Source of the DNA: Nonomuraea fuscirosea
GTDB taxonomy: Bacteria; Actinomycetota; Actinomycetes; Streptosporangiales; Streptosporangiaceae
Direction: 5' to 3'
Assembly: GCF_003001935.1 (NCBI RefSeq)
Contig: NZ_PVNG01000002.1
Coordinates: 248,001 to 312,000 of the forward strand
DNA: 64,000 nucleotides
The notes under the pieces are model-generated. The model saw nothing but the letters and a program-made list of their open reading frames with translations, did not search any database and was not told the DNA's origin. Position 1 is the first letter of the stretch, and each line of letters starts with the position of its first letter. Shown in pieces: positions 47,164 to 56,319 of the stretch. A program made the translations under genes and the position numbers.

Positions 47164-47748
47164 ATGATGCCGACGCAACTTCTTTCTCCACCCGTGCCCC
47201 TCAGCCCCGCGTCCCATGGGGTTCCGCGATGCGATTCCGCGCTACGGCTCAGCCTGCACCCGGTGCCAAATCGGCGAGCGGTGGTGGACGGGGCCTGGTG
47301 GCCCTACTCCCGTGACGCCGCTGTCGAGTTGCCGCGTCTCATCGCCGCCGTCGACCGGTTGCTTGATCGGGTCACGCTCCGGATCGGCGTGTACGGCGAT
47401 GCGTGGCGGAACATCCCGCGCCGTGTTCCGGCGCGCGGGCGTCAGGTTCGCGTCGGCTGGTTCCGGCACACCGACCCGCGTGTGCTCACTCTCGTCTTCG
47501 CGTCCGGGGAGCCGGTCGTCCTGCTGGTCATCCCTGCGGAGACCGCCGCCGGCGCCGCCGAGGCCACGCTCAAGCGCATCGTCCAGGACGCCGCCGGCTT
47601 GACGATCGACGCCATCCTCACTCTCGCCCAGCCGCCGGCCGGCCGTGCTCCGCGTGCCACGGCTGATGACCCGGCCCGCTGGGAGAACGAGGGTGGCGCG
47701 GTCACCGGGCAGGCGCAGCCGCATCGACCGCACGGCCGTCAGCCCTGA
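47164..47748 (+). CDS. DUF5994-like protein
   Basis: A 194-residue protein with the pattern VVDGAWWPYSRDAAVELPRL and VRVGWFRHTDPRV, resembling the actinobacterial DUF5994 family as I recall it. The function is unknown. It starts at ATG 47164 (or 47167) with an AGGACAGG stretch upstream, and the STAS gene follows 124 bp later. The C-terminal 40 residues are basic and probably disordered. Confidence 0.7.
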   Translation: MMPTQLLSPPVPLSPASHGVPRCDSALRLSLHPVPNRRAVVDGAWWPYSRDAAVELPRLIAAVDRLLDRVTLRIGVYGDAWRNIPRRVPARGRQVRVGWFRHTDPRVLTLVFASGEPVVLLVIPAETAAGAAEATLKRIVQDAAGLTIDAILTLAQPPAGRAPRATADDPARWENEGGAVTGQAQPHRPHGRQP

Positions 47749-47872
47749 CGTGACCGTGGTGTGCCGCCTGCCGGCCGGATCGAGCGGTCCGGGCACCGCC
47801 CGTTCTGGCGGTCGGCCGATCTCCGGCCGGCAGGCTTCTCATCGCCTTTCAGCTGCTCCGAAAGGAGACGCC

Positions 47873-48196
47873 ATGACCGCCATCCACAACGCCCCGCTCG
47901 GCGAGGCGAGCGCCTCGGCGCCGACCCTCGTGCACCTTTCGGGCGACATCGACATCTTCACCACGGGGCAGTTGCGCCGGCGGCTGCTGAACTCCCTGGC
48001 CGGCAGCAGCGACCTGCTCGTCCTGGATCTGTCCGAGGTCACCTTCTGCGGCGCCGGCGGGCTGGGCATGATGGTCGGCCTGCAGAGCCGGGCCAAGGCC
48101 CAAGGCATCACGCTGGCCCTGACCGGTGTCTCGCCGCGCATGGCCCGGCTGCTCCACATCACGGGCCTGGACCACCGATTCCCGATCATGGCGTGA
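47873..48196 (+). CDS. STAS-domain (anti-anti-sigma-like) protein lacking the phosphoserine
   Basis: A 107-residue STAS domain (VHLSGDIDIFTTGQLRRRLL, LLVLDLSEVTFCGAGGLGMM). The loop that in SpoIIAA/RsbV reads DSSG, with the phosphorylated serine, is here GAGG, so the usual kinase switch site is missing. Either the protein is constitutively able to bind its partner or it is regulated another way. ATG 47873 has AAAGGAG six bases upstream, one of the best sites in the window. A PP2C phosphatase is encoded 2 kb away, but it would have no serine to act on here. Confidence 0.88.
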   Translation: MTAIHNAPLGEASASAPTLVHLSGDIDIFTTGQLRRRLLNSLAGSSDLLVLDLSEVTFCGAGGLGMMVGLQSRAKAQGITLALTGVSPRMARLLHITGLDHRFPIMA

Positions 48197-48197
48197 G

Positions 48198-48225
48198 GCC
48201 CGGCCTGGTGCGCCGCCGGCCGGGC
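48198..48225. terminator. Terminator between the STAS gene and the peptidase gene
   Basis: An 8-bp stem GCCCGGCC (48198-48205)/GGCCGGGC (48218-48225) with a 12-base loop, between convergent genes. Confidence 0.5.
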
Positions 48226-48240
48226 TCGCGGTTCGCTGGT

Positions 48241-50073
48241 TCAGATGAAGATCTGCTGGTAGAAGGCTAGTTCTGCGGCCAATGCGGCGGCTCGGGTCTC
48301 TGTGCGGCGGAAGCCGTGGGACTCGCCCTCGAAGGCCAGGTACGTGCACGGCACGCCACGTTCGGACAGTGCGTCGGCGAAGGCGGCCGACTGTTCGGGG
48401 GGCACCACCGGGTCGTCGAGGCCCTGGAGGAGGAGCATGGGGCGGGTGGCCCCGTCCACGAGGGCCAGGGGCTCCCTGGCGGCGTACACCTGCGGATCCT
48501 CCGGTCCCACCAGCCACTCCACGTAGCGTGACTCGAAGTCGTGGGTGTGGGCGGCCAGCGGGGCGAGCGCGCTGACCCCGTAGTAGGACACGCCGCCGGC
48601 GAACACGTCGGAGCTGCAGCAGGCCGCCATCACGGTCCAGCCGCCCGCGCTGCCCCCGCGTACGGCGATCCTGGCGGGGTCGGCCAGGCCCTGCTCGGCC
48701 AGCCACCGCGCGGCGGCGATCGTGTCGTGGACGTCCACAAGCCCCCACCGGCCCTTGAGCCGGCCGCGGTAAGCCCTGCCGTAACCGGTCGAGCCGCCGT
48801 AGTTGAGGTCGAGGACGCCGATGCCGCGCGAGGTCAGGAACGCCTTCTCCAGGTCGAGCGCGGTGTCGGCGTGCGCGGTCGGTCCGCCGTGCACGAAGAC
48901 GACGTAAGGGGGCGGGCCGGATTGCGGCGCGGCTTCGGTGTGGGGCGGGTAGAGGAAGGCGTGCACGTCCTGGTCGGGGGCGCCGCCGATTCGTACGGGG
49001 CGGGGGATGGGCAGGTAGGCGGGGTCGGGCAGGGCGGAGGGGGTGGGGGTGAGGGGGTGGTGCGCGCCCGTCGCCGGGTCCATGGTGACGACCGAGCGGG
49101 GTGTGGTGGGGGCGTACGCGATGCCGGTCACGGAGGTGCCGTCGGTGGCCAGGTCCGCGTCCCAGCCGCTGTAGGGGGCCTCGACGTCGGTGAGTGCGCC
49201 GGTGGCGGGGTCGAGCAGGCCGAGCCGCAGATCGCCGCGCCCGTGCAGGACCGCGAGCCGGCCGTCGGCGAGGAGCGCGTACGGCATTCCGCCCAGTCGC
49301 CACGGCGGCAGTGTGAACTCCTCCTCGGCCGGGTGGAGCGCTCGCGCCCCGTCGCCGTGCAGGCCGATCTCGTAGAGGTTCCACCAGCCGGAGGAGTCGG
49401 AGACCAGGTAGAGCCGGGTGTCGTCCTTCCAGGCGGGAGCCAGGACGGATTCGGTGACACCGCCCTTCACCTTCCAGGAGTCGCCGTCGGAGAGGCGGAC
49501 GACGCGGAGTTCGGTGCCGTCCCAGGGCATGCGGGGGTGGTCCCAGCAGACATAGGCCAGATGTCGCCCGTCGGGGGAGATGGTAGGAGAGGCGTAGAAG
49601 TCGCAGCCGGTGGCCCATTCGCGGATCTCGCCGCCGTCGAGCGGGACGGAGACGACGGCCCTGGTGACCTTGCCGTCCTCCGCGTGATGTTCGCGTACGC
49701 ACCACACCTGTCCCTCGCGCACCAGCGGATCCGCGTAGCGGCAACCCGGGGGAGTGACGGGTTTCGGTTCGCCGTTTTCCGGCAGCAGGTAGAGGCGCTG
49801 ATCCTGCAGGTTGGCGAAGACCACCTCCCCCTCGGGGGTGACGGCGTAGGGACGGCCGCCGTACTCGTGCACGCGGGTGCGCGCGCACCAGGGAGCGGGC
49901 AGCAGGTCACGACGGGTGCCGTCGGCGGCGCGGCACACGATCGCCGTACGCCCGCCGTCGTCGGGACGGTCCTCGGTCCACCACGTCCGGCCGTCCATGA
50001 GCGTGGGCCAGCCGGGACGTACGGCGGAGCCGGCCACGTCTCTGGTCGAAATGGGGGAGGGCCAGAAAGGCAT
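48241..50073 (-). CDS. S9-family serine peptidase (acylaminoacyl/prolyl oligopeptidase type)
   Basis: About 610 residues from ATG 50073, which has GCAGGATGCGGGG before it; an earlier ATG at 50121 is less likely. The first two-thirds form a beta-propeller with repeated blades, and the last third is an alpha/beta-hydrolase domain with nucleophile GGSAGG (about residue 474), an acidic GLDDPVVPP and histidine ESHGFR (about 585). S9 enzymes cleave short peptides. No signal peptide is seen. It stands alone on the minus strand, convergent with the STAS gene. Confidence 0.93.
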   Translation of the reverse strand: MPFWPSPISTRDVAGSAVRPGWPTLMDGRTWWTEDRPDDGGRTAIVCRAADGTRRDLLPAPWCARTRVHEYGGRPYAVTPEGEVVFANLQDQRLYLLPENGEPKPVTPPGCRYADPLVREGQVWCVREHHAEDGKVTRAVVSVPLDGGEIREWATGCDFYASPTISPDGRHLAYVCWDHPRMPWDGTELRVVRLSDGDSWKVKGGVTESVLAPAWKDDTRLYLVSDSSGWWNLYEIGLHGDGARALHPAEEEFTLPPWRLGGMPYALLADGRLAVLHGRGDLRLGLLDPATGALTDVEAPYSGWDADLATDGTSVTGIAYAPTTPRSVVTMDPATGAHHPLTPTPSALPDPAYLPIPRPVRIGGAPDQDVHAFLYPPHTEAAPQSGPPPYVVFVHGGPTAHADTALDLEKAFLTSRGIGVLDLNYGGSTGYGRAYRGRLKGRWGLVDVHDTIAAARWLAEQGLADPARIAVRGGSAGGWTVMAACCSSDVFAGGVSYYGVSALAPLAAHTHDFESRYVEWLVGPEDPQVYAAREPLALVDGATRPMLLLQGLDDPVVPPEQSAAFADALSERGVPCTYLAFEGESHGFRRTETRAAALAAELAFYQQIFI

Positions 50074-50209
50074 ACCCCGCATCCTGCCGGAAGATCGCCG
50101 GGCGTGCGGTGCTGTCCCCACAGTTCAGCCCGCCTGGCGGCCGCGGGGTGGCTGGGCGGCGTTCAGCCGGTTCCCGGGCGGCCGGCACGGTTCAGTCCCT
50201 GTGAGCGGT

Positions 50210-51064
50210 TCAGGGGCAGCCGACGGGGTTGGGCAGGGAGGAGGGGAGTGCGACGCCCGCCCGGCCGAACCACTTGTTCAGCAGTCGCGTCGTCGTCCCG
50301 TCCCGCCACATCGACGCGATGGCGAGATTGACCGCCTCGCACGTCTCGGTGTCGCCCTTCTTCAGGCCGACGCCCCACTTCTCCCAGCTGATCGGCTGGT
50401 TGAGCAGCCGGAACATGCCGGGGTCGTGCTCGGCGTACCCGGCCAGGGCCAGGTTCTCGGTGCTGACCGCGTCGAGGCGGTCCTCGACGAGCTTGAGCAC
50501 GCACTCGGAGTAGTTGTGGGCCGGCACCAGCTCGGCCGGCAGGTCGAGCATGCCGTCGGGTGGCGGGTCGACGATCCGCCGGTACGAGTTCGAGCCCTCG
50601 GCCAGGCAGATCCGCTTGCCGCGCAGGTCTTCCACGTTCTTGATGGTCATGTCGCCGGCTCTGACCATGGTGTCCTGGGGCACGATCACGTACGGGCCGC
50701 CGAAGGTGACCTTGGGTCTGCGGGACTGCGTGATGGAGTAGGAGGCGACGATCATGTCGACGGTGCCATTCTGGAGCAGCGCCTCGCGGGTGGAGGACGG
50801 CGACTCGCGCCAGGTGATCTTGACCTGGGCACCGCCGGCGAGGTTGCCGACGATGTAGCGGGCGACGTCCACGTCGAACCCCTCGGGATTGCCCGAGCCG
50901 GTACGCATTCCCAGGCCCGGCTGGTCCCACTTGGTGCCGACGACGACGGTGCGGGCGTTCTTGATCTTGTCCGCGACGGTCGTGTACGATCCTCCGCCGC
51001 CGCATCCGGCCAGCCCCGCCGCCACGGCCATGGCTGAGGCCAGTGCCGTCCCGCGCATGGTCAC
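50210..51064 (-). CDS. Second glutamate/amino-acid-binding lipoprotein
   Basis: A 284-residue family-3 binding protein from GTG 51064 (GGGGAAG about six bases upstream). The signal peptide ends in AGLAGC. The mature part shares runs with the gluB product (TVADKI, GTKWDQP, GLKKGDT), so it is a paralogue. It lies 182 bp beyond gluD, after two strong hairpins, so it is probably transcribed separately. It may give the same permease a second specificity. Confidence 0.9.
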   Translation of the reverse strand: MTMRGTALASAMAVAAGLAGCGGGGSYTTVADKIKNARTVVVGTKWDQPGLGMRTGSGNPEGFDVDVARYIVGNLAGGAQVKITWRESPSSTREALLQNGTVDMIVASYSITQSRRPKVTFGGPYVIVPQDTMVRAGDMTIKNVEDLRGKRICLAEGSNSYRRIVDPPPDGMLDLPAELVPAHNYSECVLKLVEDRLDAVSTENLALAGYAEHDPGMFRLLNQPISWEKWGVGLKKGDTETCEAVNLAIASMWRDGTTTRLLNKWFGRAGVALPSSLPNPVGCP

Positions 51065-51189
51065 CCTGAACTTCCCCACGACTATGGGTAACCCGTCGCG
51101 ACCCGTGCGGGACACGGATTCGACGCAGTCGTGGGTCTTTCTTGGCGATCTATGGGGAGAAAGGCGACAAACTCAAGGGCCGGCCGGGG

Positions 51190-51242
51190 CGACGGGCAGG
51201 GGAGCCCGTCGGGGCGGCGGGCGCCAGCACGCCCGCCGCCCC
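51190..51242 (-). terminator. Double hairpin downstream of gluD
   Basis: Two perfect hairpins: CGACGGGC (51190-51197)/GCCCGTCG (51204-51211), and GGGGCGGCGGGCG (51211-51223)/CGCCCGCCGCCCC (51230-51242) with a 6-base loop. The second lies four bases beyond the gluD stop. Confidence 0.8.
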
Positions 51243-51246
51243 GCGG

Positions 51247-52164
51247 TCATTCGAGGGGTTCGTCCGGCCCCAGGCCGCCGCCCGCGGTGCCCTGACCGGC
51301 GCCGATGCCGACCTCGGCCGATCCGGGCGCCGCGATCGGGGCGGCCGCCGTCTTGCGGCTGCGCCTGCTGCGCCGTTCCAGCTTGGTGGCCAGGTAGCTC
51401 AGCGCCATGTTGAGCGCCACGTAGATGATGCCGATGACGATCGCCGCCGGGATCAGCGAGCCGAAGAAGCGGGCCGGCAGGATCTTGAAGCCGGTGTTGA
51501 GCAGGTCGACGTACGCGATGATGTAGCCGAGCGCGGTGTCCTTCAGCAGCACCACGAGCTGGCTGACGATCGCCGGCATCATCGCCGTGACGGCCTGCGG
51601 CAGCAGCACCAGCCGCAGCACCTGGTTCTTGCGCATGCCGACCGCGTACGCGGCCTCCGACTGCCCCTTCGGCACGGCGTACACGCCGGCCCTGACGACC
51701 TCGGCCAGCACGGAGCCGTTGTAGAGGGTCAGGCCGAGCACGACCGCGAAGAAGGCGTAGTCGCCGCCGCCCAGGAGCATGGGCGCCAGGTAGAAGATGA
51801 AGAAGATCAGCAGCAGCAGCGGGATGGCCCGGAACACCTCGACCACCGCGCCGGCCGGGATCCGGACCCACGCGTGGTCGGAGAGCCTGGCCAGGCCGAA
51901 GATCGCGCCGAAGGCCAGCGCCAGCACCGCCGAGACGGCCGCCGCCTCCAGGGTGCCGATCAGACCGGGGATGATGTAGAACTCCCAGGTCTCCCACTGC
52001 AGGAACGGCTGCCAGATCTTGCCTTCGAACTGGCCCTTGGCGTCGAAGCCGCGGTAGACGCCGTACAGGACGGCGATGACGGCGACGACGCTGATCACCG
52101 TGAGCGCGTGGTTGCGGATCCGCCCGCGCGGGCCGGGAGCGTCGAACAGTACGGACGTGCTCAT
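51247..52164 (-). CDS. gluD: Glutamate-type ABC transporter permease GluD
   Basis: A 305-residue permease of the HisM/GluD type from ATG 52164; the frame runs on upstream only into gluC. Helices surround the EAA-like loop (EAAYAVGMRKNQVLRLVLLP). A charged, Gly/Ala-rich tail of about 40 residues is added at the C-terminus. The start overlaps the gluC stop by four bases. Confidence 0.9.
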   Translation of the reverse strand: MSTSVLFDAPGPRGRIRNHALTVISVVAVIAVLYGVYRGFDAKGQFEGKIWQPFLQWETWEFYIIPGLIGTLEAAAVSAVLALAFGAIFGLARLSDHAWVRIPAGAVVEVFRAIPLLLLIFFIFYLAPMLLGGGDYAFFAVVLGLTLYNGSVLAEVVRAGVYAVPKGQSEAAYAVGMRKNQVLRLVLLPQAVTAMMPAIVSQLVVLLKDTALGYIIAYVDLLNTGFKILPARFFGSLIPAAIVIGIIYVALNMALSYLATKLERRSRRSRKTAAAPIAAPGSAEVGIGAGQGTAGGGLGPDEPLE

Positions 52165-52829
52165 CGGGCCACCGCCAGACGTCGCGACAACCAGCCGGTG
52201 AAGAATCCGATGGGCATGGTCAGCACCATGAAGGCGACGACGATGCCGAGGAAGATCGGGATCGACGCGCCGGTCGTGTCGAAGGTGATCTTCATGACCG
52301 CCGCGGAGTCGGCGAGGAACCCGCCCGCGGTGGCCACCGTGGTGTTCTTGATCATGGCGATCATGACGCTGCCCAGCGGCGCGACGACCGCGCGGAACGC
52401 CTGGGGCAGGACGATCAGCGTCAGCGACTGCATGAACGTGAGCCCGATCGCCCTGGCCGCCTCTGCCTGGCCCATGTTCACGGTGTTGATGCCGGCGCGC
52501 AGCGCCTCGCACACGAAGGCCGCGGTGTAGACCGACAGGCCCATCGCCACGATCCAGAACGAGTTGGTCAGCGGCACGTCCGAGAACACCAGGCCGAGCT
52601 GGTCGCTCAAGCCCAGTGCGGAGAACGCCAGCACCAGCGTGAGCGGGGTGTTACGCACCACGTTGACGTATATGGTGCCGGCCGCGCGAAGGACCGGCGT
52701 GGGAGAGACCCGCATCGCCACCAGAACCGTGCCGAGGATCAGGGAGGCGACCGCCGCCACGAGGGACAGCTTGACGTTCTCCAGGAATCCCAGCCCGAGG
52801 TCAGGGGCGTACTTGATTAGTTCGTCCAT
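52161..52829 (-). CDS. gluC: Glutamate-type ABC transporter permease GluC
   Basis: A 222-residue permease from ATG 52829 (GGTGGAG six bases upstream; an ATG at 52844 is less good). It has the VRNTPL segment and an EAA-like loop (AEAARAIGLTFMQSLTLIVLP). It forms a heterodimer channel with GluD. A perfect 12-bp hairpin lies between gluB and this gene. Confidence 0.91.
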   Translation of the reverse strand: MDELIKYAPDLGLGFLENVKLSLVAAVASLILGTVLVAMRVSPTPVLRAAGTIYVNVVRNTPLTLVLAFSALGLSDQLGLVFSDVPLTNSFWIVAMGLSVYTAAFVCEALRAGINTVNMGQAEAARAIGLTFMQSLTLIVLPQAFRAVVAPLGSVMIAMIKNTTVATAGGFLADSAAVMKITFDTTGASIPIFLGIVVAFMVLTMPIGFFTGWLSRRLAVAR

Positions 52830-52849
52830 CGTGCTCCACCGCATAGGAC

Positions 52850-52877
52850 GGCGGCGGCCGGGTCACCGGCCGCCGCC
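52850..52877 (-). terminator. Intra-operon hairpin between gluB and gluC
   Basis: GGCGGCGGCCGG (52850-52861) pairs with CCGGCCGCCGCC (52866-52877) around GTCA. Such hairpins after binding-protein genes commonly stabilise the upstream mRNA and lower permease expression. Confidence 0.75.
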
Positions 52878-52887
52878 TCTGGTGTGA

Positions 52888-53751
52888 TCAGGCGCAACCC
52901 TCGGCCGGCGGCGCGGTCTCGGACAGCTTCAGCCCCTGGATGCCGCCGAACCACTTGTCCAGCAGCTGCTTCATGGTGCCGTTGTCCCACAGCTTCTTCA
53001 CCGCGGTGTTGAGGGCCTCACACGTCTTGGTGTCGCCCTTCTTCAGGCCGATGCCGTACTTCTCGTCCGTGAAGCCCTGGCCCAGCACCTTGAAGTTGCC
53101 GCCCGCCTGCTTGGCGAAGCCCGCCAGGATCAGGTCGTCGGTGGTGACGGCGTCGAGGTTGCTGCCGGTCAGCTTCTGCACGCACTCGGAGTAGTTGCCG
53201 GCGTCGACGGTCGTCGCGTCGATGTCGAGCTCACCGTCCGGGGGCGGGTCGGTGATGCGCTTGTAGGAGTTGGAGCCCGCGGCCTTGCAGATCTTCTTGC
53301 CCTTGAGGTCCTGAGGGCTGTTGATCGAGGCGTCGTCCTTACGGACCATCACGTCCTGGTGCGCCACGACGTAGGGGCCGCCGAAGGTCACCTTGCCCTT
53401 GCGCTCCTCCGTGATGGAGTAGGTGGCGAAGATGATGTCGACCGTGCCGTTCTGGAGGAACGGCTCGCGGTTGGACGAGGCCGACTCCTTCCACTCGATC
53501 TTCACGTCCTTGCCGCCGGCCACTTCCTTCAGCACGGCTTTGGCCACGTCGACGTCGAAGCCCTCAGGCTCGTTGCCCATCTTCAGGCCCAGGCTGGGCT
53601 GGTCCCACTTGGTGCCGACCACGATCGAGCCACCGCCCGCGATCTTGTCGGCCACGGTGGCGTACGACTCCCCGCCACCCCCGCCACAGGCGGTCAGGCC
53701 CGCGGCCAGAGCCGCCATGGAGAGCACTGCTCCCGTTCGACGCATGTGCAT
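52888..53751 (-). CDS. gluB: Glutamate-binding lipoprotein GluB
   Basis: A family-3 binding lipoprotein of about 287 residues with lipobox LTAC (then GGGGG). ATG 53751 has AGG five bases upstream; starts at 53766 and 53745 are also possible. Conserved ligand-site segments include EGFDVDVAKAV and TFGGPYVVAHQD. It is the second gene of gluABCD and precedes the hairpin at 52850. Confidence 0.92.
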   Translation of the reverse strand: MHMRRTGAVLSMAALAAGLTACGGGGGESYATVADKIAGGGSIVVGTKWDQPSLGLKMGNEPEGFDVDVAKAVLKEVAGGKDVKIEWKESASSNREPFLQNGTVDIIFATYSITEERKGKVTFGGPYVVAHQDVMVRKDDASINSPQDLKGKKICKAAGSNSYKRITDPPPDGELDIDATTVDAGNYSECVQKLTGSNLDAVTTDDLILAGFAKQAGGNFKVLGQGFTDEKYGIGLKKGDTKTCEALNTAVKKLWDNGTMKQLLDKWFGGIQGLKLSETAPPAEGCA

Positions 53752-53769
53752 GTGTACCTGCCTCATTAG

Positions 53770-54525
53770 TCAGTGCGTGAGGATCTTCGAAAGGAAGTCT
53801 CGCGCCCGGTCCGTCTGCGCGTTGGTGAAGAACTCGTCAGGAGTGTTCTCCTCGACGATCTGCCCTTCGGCCATGAACACCACCCGGTTCGCGGCCCGGC
53901 GGGCGAACCCCATCTCGTGCGTGACGACCATCATGGTCATCCCGTCACGTGCCAGCCCGATCATGACATCGAGGACCTCTTGCACCATCTCGGGGTCGAG
54001 GGCGGAGGTCGGCTCGTCGAACAGGATCATTTTCGGGTCCATGGCCAGTGCTCTGGCGATCGCCACACGTTGTTGCTGACCGCCGGAGAGCTGGGCCGGA
54101 TATTTGTCCGCCTGCGCGGCGATGCCCACTCTTTCGAGTAGTTCCATCGCCCGCTGGTTGGCGGCGTCCCTGGCCTTGCCGCGCACCTTCATCGGGCCGA
54201 GCGTGACGTTTTCCCTGATGGTCTTGTGAGCGAACAAGTTGAACGACTGGAAGACCATTCCGACGTCGGAACGCAGCCTGGCCAACGCCTTGCCCTCATC
54301 GGGCAGAACCTGGCCGTCAAATATGATCTTGCCGTCGTTGATCGTCTCCAGCCGGTTGATCGTGCGGCAGAGCGTCGACTTCCCGCCGCCCGAGGGGCCG
54401 ATGACGACCAGGACCTCGCCACGAGAGACGGTCAAGTTGATGTTCTTCAGGACATGCAGCGTCCCGAAGTGCTTGTTGACGTTCTCCAACTGCACAAGTG
54501 GAGTGGCGTCGCCGTTCTCCGTCAT
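53770..54525 (-). CDS. gluA: Glutamate-type ABC transporter ATP-binding protein GluA
   Basis: A 251-residue ATPase: Walker A GPSGGGKST, signature LSGGQQQRVAIARAL, Walker B ILFDEPTSALD and switch His in VVTHEMGFAR. ATG 54525 is preferred over 54561 because it gives the standard family N-terminus; no strong ribosome-binding site is visible. First gene of gluABCD, divergent from miaB. Confidence 0.94.
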   Translation of the reverse strand: MTENGDATPLVQLENVNKHFGTLHVLKNINLTVSRGEVLVVIGPSGGGKSTLCRTINRLETINDGKIIFDGQVLPDEGKALARLRSDVGMVFQSFNLFAHKTIRENVTLGPMKVRGKARDAANQRAMELLERVGIAAQADKYPAQLSGGQQQRVAIARALAMDPKMILFDEPTSALDPEMVQEVLDVMIGLARDGMTMMVVTHEMGFARRAANRVVFMAEGQIVEENTPDEFFTNAQTDRARDFLSKILTH

Positions 54526-54571
54526 GGAGTAAAACGTAGAGGGCGTTAGAACGCTGTGCACTAACCGAGCG

Positions 54572-54621
54572 GTACCGATCCGATCACATCATGCCATCAA
54601 GCTGGCCTTTTAGATCGGTAC
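54572..54621. promoter_or_regulatory. Inverted repeat between gluA and miaB
   Basis: GTACCGATC (54572-54580) and its exact reverse complement GATCGGTAC (54613-54621) lie in the 137-bp divergent promoter region. The 32-base spacer is long for one dimer site but suits two half-sites or looping. Confidence 0.4.
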
Positions 54622-54662
54622 GGGCAGTCCCAAGGCCGATACCGACTACCCTTGAAAATGCC

Positions 54663-56162
54663 ATGACTGTGACTCAGGAGGGCGCCCGCACCTACGAAGT
54701 GCGCACATACGGGTGCCAGATGAACGTCCACGACTCCGAGCGGCTGTCAGGCCTGCTGGAGGACGCCGGCTACGTGGCCGCTCCCGACGGGGAGGCGGCC
54801 GACGTGGTCGTGTTCAACACGTGCGCCGTGCGGGAGAACGCCGACAACCGCCTCTACGGCAACCTCGGCCACCTCAGACCGGCCAAGGTGAGCAATCCGC
54901 GCATGCAGATCGCCGTCGGCGGCTGCCTGGCGCAGAAGGACCAGGGCGAGATCGTCCGCAAGGCGCCGTGGGTCGACGTCGTGTTCGGCACGCACAACAT
55001 CGGCTCGCTGCCGGTGCTGCTGGAGCGGGCCCGCGTCGAGGGCGAGGCGCAGGTCGAGCTGAAGGAGTCGCTCGAGGTCTTCCCCTCGACGCTGCCCACC
55101 AAGCGCGAGTCCGCCTACGCCGCCTGGGTGTCGGTCTCGGTCGGCTGCAACAACACCTGCACGTTCTGCATCGTGCCGTCGCTGCGCGGCAAGGAGAAGG
55201 ACCGCCGCCCCGGCGACGTCCTCGCCGAGGTCAGGACGCTGGTGGAGCAGGGCGTGCTGGAGGTCACCCTGCTGGGCCAGAACGTCAACACCTACGGCGT
55301 GGAGTTCGGCGACCGGCTGGCCTTCGGCAAGCTGCTGCGCGCCTGCGGCGACATCGACGGGCTCGAACGGGTCCGCTTCACCTCGCCGCACCCCGCCGCG
55401 TTCACCGACGACGTGATCGCCGCGATGGCGGAGACGCCCAACGTCATGCACCAGCTGCACATGCCGCTGCAGTCGGGCTCCGACCGGGTGCTGCGGGCGA
55501 TGCGGCGCTCCTACCGGGCCGAGCGCTACCTCGGCATCATCGAGCGCGTACGCGCCGCGATGCCCGACGCGGCCATCTCCACCGACATCATCGTCGGCTT
55601 CCCCGGCGAGACCGAGGAGGACTTCCAGGCGACCCTCGACGTCGTCCGGCAGAGCCGCTTCGCCAACGCCTTCACCTTCCAGTACTCCATCCGCCCCGGC
55701 ACTCCGGCGGCCACGATGGCGGACCAGGTGCCCAAGGAGGTCGTCCAGGAGCGTTACGAGCGGCTGGTGGCGCTGCAGGAGGAGATCTCGTGGGAGGAGA
55801 ACAAGAAGCAGGTCGGGCGGACGCTCGAGGTGCTGGTGGCCGAGGGCGAGGGGCGTAAGGACGAAGTCACCCGCCGGCTGTCGGGGCGCGCGGCGGACAA
55901 CCGGCTCGTGCACTTCGCGGTGGGTGAGGAGACGCCGCGGCCCGGTGACATGGTGACGGTCGAGGTGACGTACGCGGCGCCGCACCACCTGGTGGCCGAC
56001 GGGGCCGTGCTGGGGCTGCGGCGGACCAGGGCGGGCGACGCCTGGGAGGCCCGCCAGGGCGGCGGGAGCGCCGCCGGCGGCTCGGGAGTGCTGCTCGGCA
56101 TGCCCACCGTCGGCCGCCCCGCACCGCTGCCGACCTCGTCAGGTGCCTGCTCGGCGCACTGA
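54663..56162 (+). CDS. miaB: MiaB, tRNA 2-methylthio-N6-isopentenyladenosine synthase
   Basis: A 499-residue methylthiotransferase. The N-terminal domain has the three auxiliary-cluster cysteines ([26 protein letters not shown]) and the radical-SAM motif CNNTCTFC is near 160-168; a TRAM domain ends near residue 445. It methylthiolates i6A37 made by MiaA, which is also encoded here (60935). ATG 54663 is chosen because the family N-terminus starts there; no strong ribosome-binding site is seen. The last 50 residues are Gly/Pro-rich. Confidence 0.96.
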   Translation: MTVTQEGARTYEVRTYGCQMNVHDSERLSGLLEDAGYVAAPDGEAADVVVFNTCAVRENADNRLYGNLGHLRPAKVSNPRMQIAVGGCLAQKDQGEIVRKAPWVDVVFGTHNIGSLPVLLERARVEGEAQVELKESLEVFPSTLPTKRESAYAAWVSVSVGCNNTCTFCIVPSLRGKEKDRRPGDVLAEVRTLVEQGVLEVTLLGQNVNTYGVEFGDRLAFGKLLRACGDIDGLERVRFTSPHPAAFTDDVIAAMAETPNVMHQLHMPLQSGSDRVLRAMRRSYRAERYLGIIERVRAAMPDAAISTDIIVGFPGETEEDFQATLDVVRQSRFANAFTFQYSIRPGTPAATMADQVPKEVVQERYERLVALQEEISWEENKKQVGRTLEVLVAEGEGRKDEVTRRLSGRAADNRLVHFAVGEETPRPGDMVTVEVTYAAPHHLVADGAVLGLRRTRAGDAWEARQGGGSAAGGSGVLLGMPTVGRPAPLPTSSGACSAH

Positions 56163-56260
56163 CCACCCGCGCTGCCACTTGCCCCGTTCGGCGCACCGGC
56201 CGCGGTCGGCGGCTCGCGTCAGGGCTGGGCTCGTTCGGCGCACGGCTTACGGCTGCTTCC

Positions 56261-56291
56261 AGGGCGGCCCCGGATCATCCGGGGCCGCCCT
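56261..56291. terminator. Terminator downstream of miaB
   Basis: A perfect 14-bp stem, AGGGCGGCCCCGGA (56261-56274)/TCCGGGGCCGCCCT (56278-56291) with a TCA loop, followed by TCGCC. It lies between convergent genes. Confidence 0.85.
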
Positions 56292-56319
56292 TCGCCGTGC
56301 GGGGAGGCCGTGCGGGGGG

